Both the position numbers and the translations under genes were made by a program. Positions 1 through 7,503 of a stretch of 64,000 bases of DNA are shown here, piece after piece. How positions within the stretch are numbered: the first letter of the stretch is position 1; each line of letters opens with the position of its first letter. The notes beneath the pieces are model-generated. The model had not been told where the DNA came from. It was given only the letters and a program-made list of their open reading frames with translations, and did not search any database. The stretch comes from Terriglobus saanensis SP1PR4. Lineage in GTDB: Bacteria; Acidobacteriota; Terriglobia; Terriglobales; Acidobacteriaceae. The DNA lies in NCBI RefSeq assembly GCF_000179915.2, contig NC_014963.1, positions 4,340,001 to 4,404,000 on the forward strand. The letters run 5' to 3'.

Positions 1-2203
1 CCGTCTTTGCCGCCGCAATCGCATCATCCCACTGATGCATCGCTTCGTAATTGGCCGCGATGTTATTCCATGCGAGGGCTGAGTTTGGATCAAGCTTCAG
101 AGCCTGCCGCGCGGTGTCGATACTCTCCGCAAACTTGCCCGCCTGGTTCAGCGCCATGGATCGGTTGATGAGATCCGCAACGACAGACGGCGGACCAGTT
201 GTCGCAGCTCGCTTCTGTTGGAAGATCGCCAGGTTGTTCTTCGCGATGTCGAGCTCCGGATTGATCTGGAGCGCCTTGATTTCGTTTGCGACGGCGTCGT
301 CCCATCGGCCCATCGCACCGTAAGCTGCGCCGATGTTGTTGTATGCCTCTGCCATCTTGGGATCGAACACCAGGGCCCTCTGCGCGGACTCCAATGATTG
401 AGCGTACTGGCCCTGGCGATACTGGGCCAGCGAAAGGTTCAGGGCGTCGGTTGCATTCGTGGGATGTGCCTGCTGAAGGAACGCACGCGCCGTCGCATCT
501 TCCGGAATAATGGCCAGCGTCTCAATCGCGGCCTGACGCAGAGAAGCTTCATCGCCGGTGCGGCTGAGAACCGTAAGCAGGAGATCGCGCTGTATGGAGC
601 GCTGCGGATTCAGCGCGACAGCCCGTTGCTCTTCCGCAAGAGCTTCAGGAATTCGCTCTTCCCCGAGGAGCCAGCGCCCATAAAAGGCGTGCACCTGATC
701 GTCGTTCGGGGTCAACAGCATGGCACGGCGAAAATGCTCCTCCGCCTCAGAGCGATGTCCCATGACGCCATGCACCACACCAAGATTGATCTCCAGCGTG
801 GCATAGTTCGGTGTGTATTGCAGGGCCTTCGTAAAGTACTCCAACGCAGTGGGGTAGTCCCCCTTATTCATCTGCGTGAGGCCGTAGATCATCAACCCAC
901 GGCCGTTGTGCGACGACTTGATCACGTCGTCCAGCCAAAGCGATTCTTCCGTCTTCCAAACACGGTTGCGTACGTGTGCGCCCCAAGCGTAGCCACACAG
1001 CAGCACAATAGCCACGCCGATCAGAATCGGCGTCAGTGTGCGCAGCTTTTCAGTTGTCATGACGTGCTGCAACACCAGCCACATTCCCCACACCACCGCC
1101 AGCATCAGTCCAGGAAAGGAAAAGAACATGCGATGATCGTTTTCCATCTCAGACAGGGCGTAGGCCGAAGTGGGTATCTGCGTGACCAGGAACCAGATCA
1201 GGCCAAAAGCGATGGGGTAGGCGCTTCGACGCCGCGCTGCCCACACGATCACCGCAATCAGAGTCAGTGCGAAGAGTATTCCAAGCACGGCCCGCCCATC
1301 CAGCGAATCGAACGGCGATAAGTCAGAGTCCACATTGAGATGGATCGGAAGAAATAGTTGTCCGAAGTAGCGCAGCCAGACGAAGGGCTGTCCCCTGCGA
1401 TAGGCCCAAGGATCGAGGATCGAAGGCGCAAAGCTCTTGGGCGTCATGGCGCTTTGCAGGCAAAGACCCGCGAGTGTGACCATCAGCGCAGGCAGTATTG
1501 CCACCAGGCTCTTCCGCCAACGTCCGCGATCCTCACCGAACTCGAAGAAAACGGCGTAGGCAAACAGAAGGAAGGGAAAGACCGCTGCTGGCGGCTTGCT
1601 CAGAAGTGCAAGCGCAAACGGCACCAGGTAAAGCCCAAACCTCCGCCCCTGCGGCCATCGCGCCCACAACACCAACGCTGCCACGCAACCCAGCGTGCAG
1701 TAAAGATCGCTGCGCTGAATGACGTAGTTCACCGTCTCGGCCATGGCCGGATGTACTCCGAACCACGTTGCACCCAGCAGAGCGAGCGTCGCATTCCGGT
1801 TACTCGGCCATGACCCCGCAGGATCCGCACGCTGATAGACGTCTTGGAAGAGTGCCCAAAGAAGAGCGACAAGAATTAGAAAAAAAATAAAAGTACTGAG
1901 ATGAAACCAGAACGGGCTATAGCCATGTCCGAGCGCGTAATCCAATGCAAGCGACACAGACACCACAGGCCGGTAAGTCTGATTTGGGGGCAACACGCTG
2001 AACAAGTGCGTATCGGTAAAAAACCGGCCCAGGTTGGTCAAATGCCGCACTGCGGGGTTATCCGTAACGGTGTGAAAGTCGTCGAAGTGAAACGTGTTCG
2101 CAAACGAATTGGAGTACACCACGCAGATGGTCAGGAGCGGCAATCCTGCCCCAATCAGCAAGTTGCGACGTGCTGGTGACCTCCATTGTCTGCCATCAAT
2201 CAT
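1..2203 (-). CDS. GT-C-like membrane protein with C-terminal TPR repeats (3' end outside window)
   Basis: The reverse strand is open from an ATG at 2203 to the left edge of the window (about 734 codons seen); an in-frame stop at 2222-2224 fixes the upstream limit. The N-terminus reads MIDGRQW, then a hydrophobic helix, then FHFDDF and NPAV, the acidic loop pattern of GT-C/TMTC-type glycosyltransferases (family knowledge). About ten hydrophobic helices fill roughly residues 10-390. After residue about 420 come tandem TPR repeats with typical text such as PNYATLEINLG, PKMAEAYNNIG and PNSALAWNNIA. Likely an inner-membrane protein with periplasmic TPRs; transferase activity is an inference. It lies 60 bp downstream of the radical SAM gene on the same strand, so co-transcription is possible. 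Confidence 0.8.
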   Translation of the reverse strand, partial: MIDGRQWRSPARRNLLIGAGLPLLTICVVYSNSFANTFHFDDFHTVTDNPAVRHLTNLGRFFTDTHLFSVLPPNQTYRPVVSVSLALDYALGHGYSPFWFHLSTFIFFLILVALLWALFQDVYQRADPAGSWPSNRNATLALLGATWFGVHPAMAETVNYVIQRSDLYCTLGCVAALVLWARWPQGRRFGLYLVPFALALLSKPPAAVFPFLLFAYAVFFEFGEDRGRWRKSLVAILPALMVTLAGLCLQSAMTPKSFAPSILDPWAYRRGQPFVWLRYFGQLFLPIHLNVDSDLSPFDSLDGRAVLGILFALTLIAVIVWAARRRSAYPIAFGLIWFLVTQIPTSAYALSEMENDHRMFFSFPGLMLAVVWGMWLVLQHVMTTEKLRTLTPILIGVAIVLLCGYAWGAHVRNRVWKTEESLWLDDVIKSSHNGRGLMIYGLTQMNKGDYPTALEYFTKALQYTPNYATLEINLGVVHGVMGHRSEAEEHFRRAMLLTPNDDQVHAFYGRWLLGEERIPEALAEEQRAVALNPQRSIQRDLLLTVLSRTGDEASLRQAAIETLAIIPEDATARAFLQQAHPTNATDALNLSLAQYRQGQYAQSLESAQRALVFDPKMAEAYNNIGAAYGAMGRWDDAVANEIKALQINPELDIAKNNLAIFQQKRAATTGPPSVVADLINRSMALNQAGKFAESIDTARQALKLDPNSALAWNNIAANYEAMHQWDDAIAAAKT

Positions 2204-2263
2204 CGCAACTAACTTACGCCTTCATGACGTACATGACTTGCTCATAAATCATTTCGCGGCAAA

Positions 2264-3739
2264 TCATGTGGATGGCACAACCGAGGTCTCCGCTGCTCGA
2301 TAGCTCTCTATGAGCGCGCGGACAGCGTCCATGGCTTCACGGCGGCGGCGCGTGTCTTCCTGGTACTGCGCCAGCGACGCGGCGATGTTTTCTCCGCAGT
2401 GTGGACAATCGACTTCATGCGGCCACACATATTCGTTACACGCGCGGCAAAGTTTGAGCGTCGGAGGCACACGGCCTTCGCGCGGCGACCATCTTTCGTC
2501 GTTACTTAAACCCAGTTGGACGAGTTGCTTTTGCGATACCGAACTGGCGGCTACAGTGCCATCCTCGATCCGTTCCGTGATCAGCTCAAACTCACCGACT
2601 GCGAAGGAGTCCGGAGCGGCATCGCGGATCTTGACCACGCGCTCGCGGAGCCCCTGCTTTTCCAGCTCCAGGGCACGGTAGTGGCAGTATGGATTGTTTC
2701 CCGGTTTGCCAAGAAGCGAGTGTGAGGTCCATGTGCAGCCGCCGCGACAGACCTCGGCGTAGTAGCAGGTGCGACAAAACCCCCAAAGGTCTTCGATGGA
2801 ACGGAGGCGGCCGAAGTGGATCTCCTTACTGTGGTTCCAGATGTGTTCGAGCGTGAGGTCACGAACGTTACCGCCCGAGAAGCCAACGGTCGCCAGCGAA
2901 GGACAGCCCTTCACCGTACCGTCGGCTTCGAGAGCCAGACCGGTATGACCCGCATTGCAGCCGCTCCAGTGGACACGCTCGTCGCCGAAGCCTCGCCAGA
3001 TGTGCTCATAGGGGCCGAAGTAACCAATGTTATTGCCAGTGACCATCAGCATCCCGCGCTCTGCCGCTTCCTGATAGAGGCGTGCAAGCATGGGCATCAG
3101 TTCGAGCACACGGTGAGGTTGCAAGAGCAACTCCGGGTGATCGACAGCATTGCCCATGGCGACCGTAATCTGGATCTGCCATTGCTTGGCACCAGCTCCG
3201 AGAATAATCTCCATAAGCTCAGGAAGTTGTGGAATGATCTCGGCGCCGATTTGCGTATTCACGCTGATGCTAAGTCCAGCATCGTGGGCGCGCTGGAGTG
3301 TATCGAGGGCCTGGCGGAAGGAACCGGGGACACCTCGGAGTCTGTCATGCAGAGGCTCAAGGCCATCGAGTGAGACACCCAATCCGTTCATCCCTGCGTC
3401 GATAGCTTCCTGCAGGCGCTGCTGCGTGAAGTTGCGGCCACCCGTCTGGGTAGCGCAGTAGATACCGTGGTCAGCGCAACGGCGGATGATCTGCGTCCAG
3501 TCCTTGCGCAGATAGGCTTCGCCGCCAATCAGCGTGACCTCGCGCGTGCCTAGACGCGCGAGCGCGTCAACGACATCGAGGCACTCTTGCGTTGTAAGTT
3601 CGTCAGGGCGGCGATGGCCAGCGCGGGAGCCGCAGTGCATGCACTTGAGATCGCAGGCCAGCGTGATCTCCCAGACGACATGAACGGGAATGTAGCGCTG
3701 GAAATCCTGATTGGTGAGATAGCGTGGGGGCGTTTCCAT
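2264..3739 (-). CDS. Radical SAM/SPASM maturase associated with Y-x10-GDL peptides
   Basis: About 491 residues. Near the N-terminus is the radical SAM cluster motif CDLKCMHC (CxxxCxxC), followed by a GGEAYLR stretch typical of the fold. The SPASM region is visible as SGCNAGHTG, KGCPSL and CRTCYYAEVCRGGC, giving cysteines for auxiliary Fe-S clusters. A CxxC...CxxC zinc-ribbon-like segment (LCRACNEY, DCPHCGEN) follows near the C-terminus. The start at 3739 has a GGAG about 9 nt upstream; an ATG at 3763 is an alternative. Just upstream are two small Y-x10-GDL genes, the context I remember for the family called GDL motif peptide-associated radical SAM/SPASM maturase. Presumably it installs a radical-derived modification on those proteins. 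The chemistry is unknown to me. Confidence 0.88.
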   Translation of the reverse strand: METPPRYLTNQDFQRYIPVHVVWEITLACDLKCMHCGSRAGHRRPDELTTQECLDVVDALARLGTREVTLIGGEAYLRKDWTQIIRRCADHGIYCATQTGGRNFTQQRLQEAIDAGMNGLGVSLDGLEPLHDRLRGVPGSFRQALDTLQRAHDAGLSISVNTQIGAEIIPQLPELMEIILGAGAKQWQIQITVAMGNAVDHPELLLQPHRVLELMPMLARLYQEAAERGMLMVTGNNIGYFGPYEHIWRGFGDERVHWSGCNAGHTGLALEADGTVKGCPSLATVGFSGGNVRDLTLEHIWNHSKEIHFGRLRSIEDLWGFCRTCYYAEVCRGGCTWTSHSLLGKPGNNPYCHYRALELEKQGLRERVVKIRDAAPDSFAVGEFELITERIEDGTVAASSVSQKQLVQLGLSNDERWSPREGRVPPTLKLCRACNEYVWPHEVDCPHCGENIAASLAQYQEDTRRRREAMDAVRALIESYRAAETSVVPST

Positions 3740-3820
3740 CTTGCGGGGCTCCGATAGAAGCATCCCGCCACACCATCCTTGAAAGAGGACGATGCGGTGG
3801 GATACCCAGGATAAAGGGAG

Positions 3821-4186
3821 TTACTTACCTTCCAGTTTGGCAATCTCGGCGTTGAGTTTTTTGACCTCAGCAGAGATGTCGCTGCCTTTGTAGCTCTTTG
3901 CTTCAGCAGCGATAGCCTTCATCTTTTGCAAATCGCCACTCTTGATCGCGTCGTCGATAGGACGGCCGTAGAGCGGGCGAATGATTGGGCCTTTTGTATC
4001 GGATTCTAGCTTGGCTATCTCTACCTTGAGCGCTTCTACGGCCGCGCCCACGTTGCCGTACGTCTTCAAATGCTCCTCGGCATCGGTGACAGTCTTCTTC
4101 ATAGCAGCTAGATCGCCGCTGGCCGCTGCATTGTGAATACTGACGGCATACAGAGGGATGGGGTGGTGGGAACCTGTCTCGGACAT
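3821..4186 (-). CDS. Two-repeat Y-x10-GDL small protein, putative maturase substrate
   Basis: 121 residues, made of two tandem copies of a roughly 55-residue unit. Unit one has Tyr, ten residues and GDL at YAVSIHNAAASGDL (about residues 13-26). Unit two has YGRPIDDAIKSGDL (about 74-87). Each unit then runs into a helical part ending in EIAKLE. No signal peptide or membrane segment is seen. An AAAGGAGA ribosome binding site lies a few bases before the ATG. The next gene is the radical SAM/SPASM enzyme, 81 bp downstream, so this is the likely substrate. The family may be the one catalogued as DUF1843 (from memory, unchecked). Unusual in being a duplicated substrate rather than a single short peptide. 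Confidence 0.85.
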   Translation of the reverse strand: MSETGSHHPIPLYAVSIHNAAASGDLAAMKKTVTDAEEHLKTYGNVGAAVEALKVEIAKLESDTKGPIIRPLYGRPIDDAIKSGDLQKMKAIAAEAKSYKGSDISAEVKKLNAEIAKLEGK

Positions 4187-4204
4187 TTCTAAATCTCCTT
4201 TGGC

Positions 4205-4381
4205 TTATTTGTGAGCTTCGAGTTTTGCTATTTCGATTTTGAGCACTTCGAGCGCGGAAGATACGTCACCGTAGTCGGCAACATGTTTTTCCGCGGTGAG
4301 CAAGGTCGATTTCATCTTTTGGAGATCGCCGCTTGCTACTGCTTGCTGGATTGCGACGCCGTAAGGCCTGACATCTGTCAT
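4205..4381 (-). CDS. Single-repeat Y-x10-GDL peptide, putative maturase substrate
   Basis: 58 residues beginning MTDVRPYGVA. It contains one Y-x10-GDL unit (YGVAIQQAVASGDL, residues 7-20) followed by a helical stretch ending EIAKLEAHK, closely matching both units of the downstream 121-residue protein. The ATG at 4381 is chosen because an AAGAAAGG ribosome binding site lies about 8 nt upstream; longer in-frame extensions lack one and add unrelated residues. It ends 18 bp before the next gene, so the two small genes and the radical SAM gene read as one operon. It has no leader-peptide or Gly-Gly cleavage site that I can see, so the whole unit may be the substrate. Confidence 0.8.
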   Translation of the reverse strand: MTDVRPYGVAIQQAVASGDLQKMKSTLLTAEKHVADYGDVSSALEVLKIEIAKLEAHK

Positions 4382-4646
4382 CGATATACCTTTCTTCCTG
4401 GCAGCGGAGAACGGCCCGCACGTAAGGGTCTGAAGAACTAACCGGAAGCGCGCCTGGTCCGCACTCTTCACTGAGTGTGGCTTGGGAATCTGTCATCGGG
4501 AGATAGCGGGAGAGTTGTTTCGGCGGGAGAAGAATCCCGCAGAGGGAGATGCTGCGTTCGATCCTCACCAACGTTATGGCGAGAGATCTATACCCTTTTT
4601 GGGCGACTAAGTTGGAAGCCATAAAAATCTCCGCGTGGCAGTAGCA

Positions 4647-4677
4647 ATAGTAAGAGCGCACGAAGATCTAATGTCAA
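4647..4677 (-). promoter_or_regulatory. Candidate sigma-70 promoter for the GDL peptide operon
   Basis: On the minus strand TTGACA (4672-4677) is followed after 19 nt by TACTAT (4647-4652). The spacing is slightly long. It would give a leader of about 260 nt before the first peptide gene. Supported only by consensus match in an AT-rich stretch. Confidence 0.3.
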
Positions 4678-4681
4678 GAGG

Positions 4682-5323
4682 CTTATCAAATATTAATTCC
4701 GAATTAAGGTCGGCGCCTTTGCCGAAATTACACACAAGCTATCTACTTACAGAACAGACAGAAGAAGTAAGCCGCTACGTCAGAGTTATGCTGAACTCAA
4801 GGCGCAGGCACGCGCAGATAATTGGCCGCAGCCATCCTCGCATCGCACTCTTTCGTGTTGCGATGTGCCATAGAACGCGGACTAACTGGCGTACAAATCC
4901 CAGACGGCAGTCAGCTAAAGCCTTATAAGGTACTGCTTAGGCGAAGGCCTCATTTGCCAGCGATCATAGTTTTTCTCCGTAACGAGATCTTGGCGGTGCG
5001 TCCAGATGGAGAAAATCCGACAAAGACTACGAAAGATATTTTGAGAGGAAGAGCACCTTCGCTCGTCGGCGCCGGACAGAGTGGGGCGAACCATCTCATC
5101 TATCACATGCTCGCGAGTTTGTGTCCAACAGATGAAATGTATTTTTCCTTCAAGTCAAGCAGAATTCGCTCTATAAAATTGCGTTTGGACGAACCGCATT
5201 TGTATTGCTACTCGCCAGAGACCATCGCCCCGGTACCTGAGCACAAGCGTTGAGGACTACCGTGACATCAACCGGGTTGCTTCTACGAATGACTAAGGAC
5301 GGAGAGAGCGTCCCGAGATTATA
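4682..5323. other. Intergenic stretch without a recognisable gene
   Basis: Between the candidate GDL promoter and tRNA-Ser I see only short open frames on both strands. None resembles a known protein or has a convincing ribosome binding site. The left part is AT-rich (around 4680-4750). Confidence 0.5.
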
Positions 5324-5413
5324 TGGCGGAGGGAGAGGGATTCGAACCCCCGTTACCCGCAAAGGTAAAGCGGTTTTCAAGACCGCCTGTTTCAACCACT
5401 CACACATCCCTCC
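5324..5413 (-). tRNA. tRNA-Ser (anticodon TGA)
   Basis: The reverse strand begins GGAGGGA and ends TCCCTCC-G-CCA, a perfect 7-bp acceptor stem with encoded CCA. The anticodon loop CTTGAAA lies between complementary GCGGT/ACCGC arms and presents TGA, reading UCA serine codons. A long variable arm (around TTTACCTTTGCGGGTAAC) and the GGTTCGAATCC T-arm complete a class II tRNA of 90 nt. Confidence 0.95.
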
Positions 5414-5667
5414 GCAGGGTGCGTCGTATTCAGCGTAACAAATCGTTGAGTCGGTTGGGCTTCGCCCCCTTGAAATCGTTGACTGAAGGCCCATTTGGCC
5501 GATCGAAATTGCGCTCATGCGAGACTTCATAGAGAGAATCGGGAGATGCGAGCCAATTCCTGCGGCAAAGAACGCATCTATTCAAAAAGATCCTGAAAAC
5601 GAGGCTGCGACCTTCGCAGTCTCCCCGGAAGAGCATCAACGCCACCGCAGCGTGAGCAGGAGAGTGA

Positions 5668-7503
5668 ATGGAATCGACGGAAAAACAGGTGGAGCATGGC
5701 TTCGCAAAGGTCTTCCACGAAAGAGTACAGGCGATGCGCAGCATTCCGCCTGTACTGGGAATAGTTTGGGCGGCTGCTCCGGCCATCGTTGCATGGGGTG
5801 TTGTTCTCCGGGTCGTGATTGCGCTGCTACCTCTCGCTCTTCTGTTCGTCTCCCGCCTCATCATTAATGGTGTAGTGGCGGTAGTGGAGCGGCATGAGCT
5901 GTTAGGCTTGCGTTTCTGGTGGCTGGTTGGTCTGGAGTTTGGCCTGGCGATTCTTATCGCCGTGCTCTCCCGCGTGCTCTCCTACCTGGATGCCGTGCTG
6001 GCCGACCGGTATACGCACCACATCAGCGTTCGCGTGATCGAGCACGCTTCGCAGCTGGATCTGACCCTGTATGAGGATCCCGTCTTCTACGACCGTCTGG
6101 AGCGAGCGCGTGTGCAGGCCACCGACCGCTTGGTAATGATCCAGGCCATTGGCAATCTCATCCAGCAGATGGTCACGACCATCGCTCTCTCTCTTGCGAT
6201 TCTTTGGCTCGCGCCGTGGCTGCTTCTGCTTCTGCTGGCCGGCGTTATTCCGGGTTTCCTGGGAGAGACGCACTTTGCTTTCCTCGGTTATGCAAAAAAT
6301 TTCCGCCAGACACCGCTCAACCGGCAACTGGATTACCTCCGTCTGCTCGGTGGAAGCAAAGAAGCGGCGAAGGAACTCAAACTCTTCGGTCTGCATAAGT
6401 TTTTAACCGATCGCTTTACAAAGATTTCGGAGACCATCCGGAAAGAAAATCTTGCCCTCTCCGTGCGGCGGCTTCGTGTCGGTGCTGCACTTTCGATCAT
6501 CAGCACCCTCGGTTATTACACCGCGTATGCGTGGACGATCTGGAAGACACTCCAGGGTGGCTTCGATATCGGCACACTCGCCTTCCTGACCGGTGCGATT
6601 CTCCAGGCCAGCGGCGCTCTGCAGCAGGTCTTCTCTACGCTCTCTGGCATTGCGGATCAGGCGCTCTTTCTTACCGATCTGCTGGCCTTCTTCGATATGC
6701 AGCCGACGGTCAAATCGAAACCCAATCCGCTTCCTGTGCCAGTGCCTATCCTCAAAGGCTTTGAGTTCCGCAATGTCTCGTTCTCCTACCCTGGAAGCTC
6801 GCGCAAGGTGCTGGCGGACTTCAACCTGTTTCTCGCACGCGGTCAGCGCATTGCGCTGATCGGCGAAAATGGTCAGGGCAAGACCACGATTGTGAAGCTG
6901 CTCACGCGGCTTTACGATCCGACTGAAGGGCAGATTCTGCTGGATGGAATCGATCTGCGCGAGTACAGCATGGAGCAGTTGCATCACGAAACCGGTGTGA
7001 TCTTTCAGGACTTCATGCGCTACGAGATGACCGTGCGCGAGAACATCGGCATCGGCCGTATCGAACAACTGGACCAGGACCAAGACATTGAGCGCGCCGC
7101 GGAGAAGAGCCTTGCGGATGATGTTGTCAAGCGATTGGGCGGAGGATATGAGCAGATGCTGGGTCGCCGCTTTGCTTCGGGCGTCGATCTCTCTGGAGGC
7201 GAGTGGCAGAAGCTTGCTTTGGCAAGAGCGTATCTTCGCGATGCTCAACTTCTGATTCTCGACGAGCCTACTGCCGCACTCGATGCGCGCAGCGAGGCAG
7301 AGGTCTTCGAGCGTTTTGCCGAACTAACGCAGGGAAAGATGGCGGTGCTGATCTCGCATCGCTTCTCGACCGTCCGAATGGTGGACCGGATCGTGGTCCT
7401 CGAGGGCGGCCGTCTTGTAGAAGAAGGCACCCACGATGAACTGCTCCGTCTGGGCGGACGCTATGCCACGATGTTTGAACTACAGGCGGCGAGCTACCGA
7501 TGA
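5668..7503 (+). CDS. ABC transporter, fused permease and ATP-binding protein
   Basis: 611 residues; an AGGAGAG ribosome binding site lies directly before the ATG. The N-terminal half has about six hydrophobic helices (roughly residues 30-330) of an ABC exporter membrane domain. The C-terminal ATPase shows Walker A GENGQGKTT, Q-loop VIFQDF, signature LSGGEWQ, Walker B LLILDEPTAALD and the switch histidine in ISHRFST. The stop overlaps the start of the next gene by ATGA, so the two are translationally coupled. That partner resembles a cyclic beta-1,2-glucan synthase, whose classical exporter (NdvA/ChvA) is this kind of ABC protein; glucan export is therefore an attractive inference, not proven by sequence. 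Confidence 0.9.
   Translation: MESTEKQVEHGFAKVFHERVQAMRSIPPVLGIVWAAAPAIVAWGVVLRVVIALLPLALLFVSRLIINGVVAVVERHELLGLRFWWLVGLEFGLAILIAVLSRVLSYLDAVLADRYTHHISVRVIEHASQLDLTLYEDPVFYDRLERARVQATDRLVMIQAIGNLIQQMVTTIALSLAILWLAPWLLLLLLAGVIPGFLGETHFAFLGYAKNFRQTPLNRQLDYLRLLGGSKEAAKELKLFGLHKFLTDRFTKISETIRKENLALSVRRLRVGAALSIISTLGYYTAYAWTIWKTLQGGFDIGTLAFLTGAILQASGALQQVFSTLSGIADQALFLTDLLAFFDMQPTVKSKPNPLPVPVPILKGFEFRNVSFSYPGSSRKVLADFNLFLARGQRIALIGENGQGKTTIVKLLTRLYDPTEGQILLDGIDLREYSMEQLHHETGVIFQDFMRYEMTVRENIGIGRIEQLDQDQDIERAAEKSLADDVVKRLGGGYEQMLGRRFASGVDLSGGEWQKLALARAYLRDAQLLILDEPTAALDARSEAEVFERFAELTQGKMAVLISHRFSTVRMVDRIVVLEGGRLVEEGTHDELLRLGGRYATMFELQAASYR

Noticed and set aside
398-1321. Long plus-strand frame of 307 codons
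   Set aside because: It is antisense to the clear TPR/GT-C coding frame and has low-complexity His/Arg-rich text.
4822-5253. 143-codon open frame on the plus strand upstream of tRNA-Ser
   Set aside because: No family resemblance, unusual composition and no convincing ribosome binding site; probably chance.
5430-5520. Repeated AAATCGTTGA next to tRNA-Ser as a possible attachment site
   Set aside because: Only about ten bases, 35 bp apart, with no integrase nearby.
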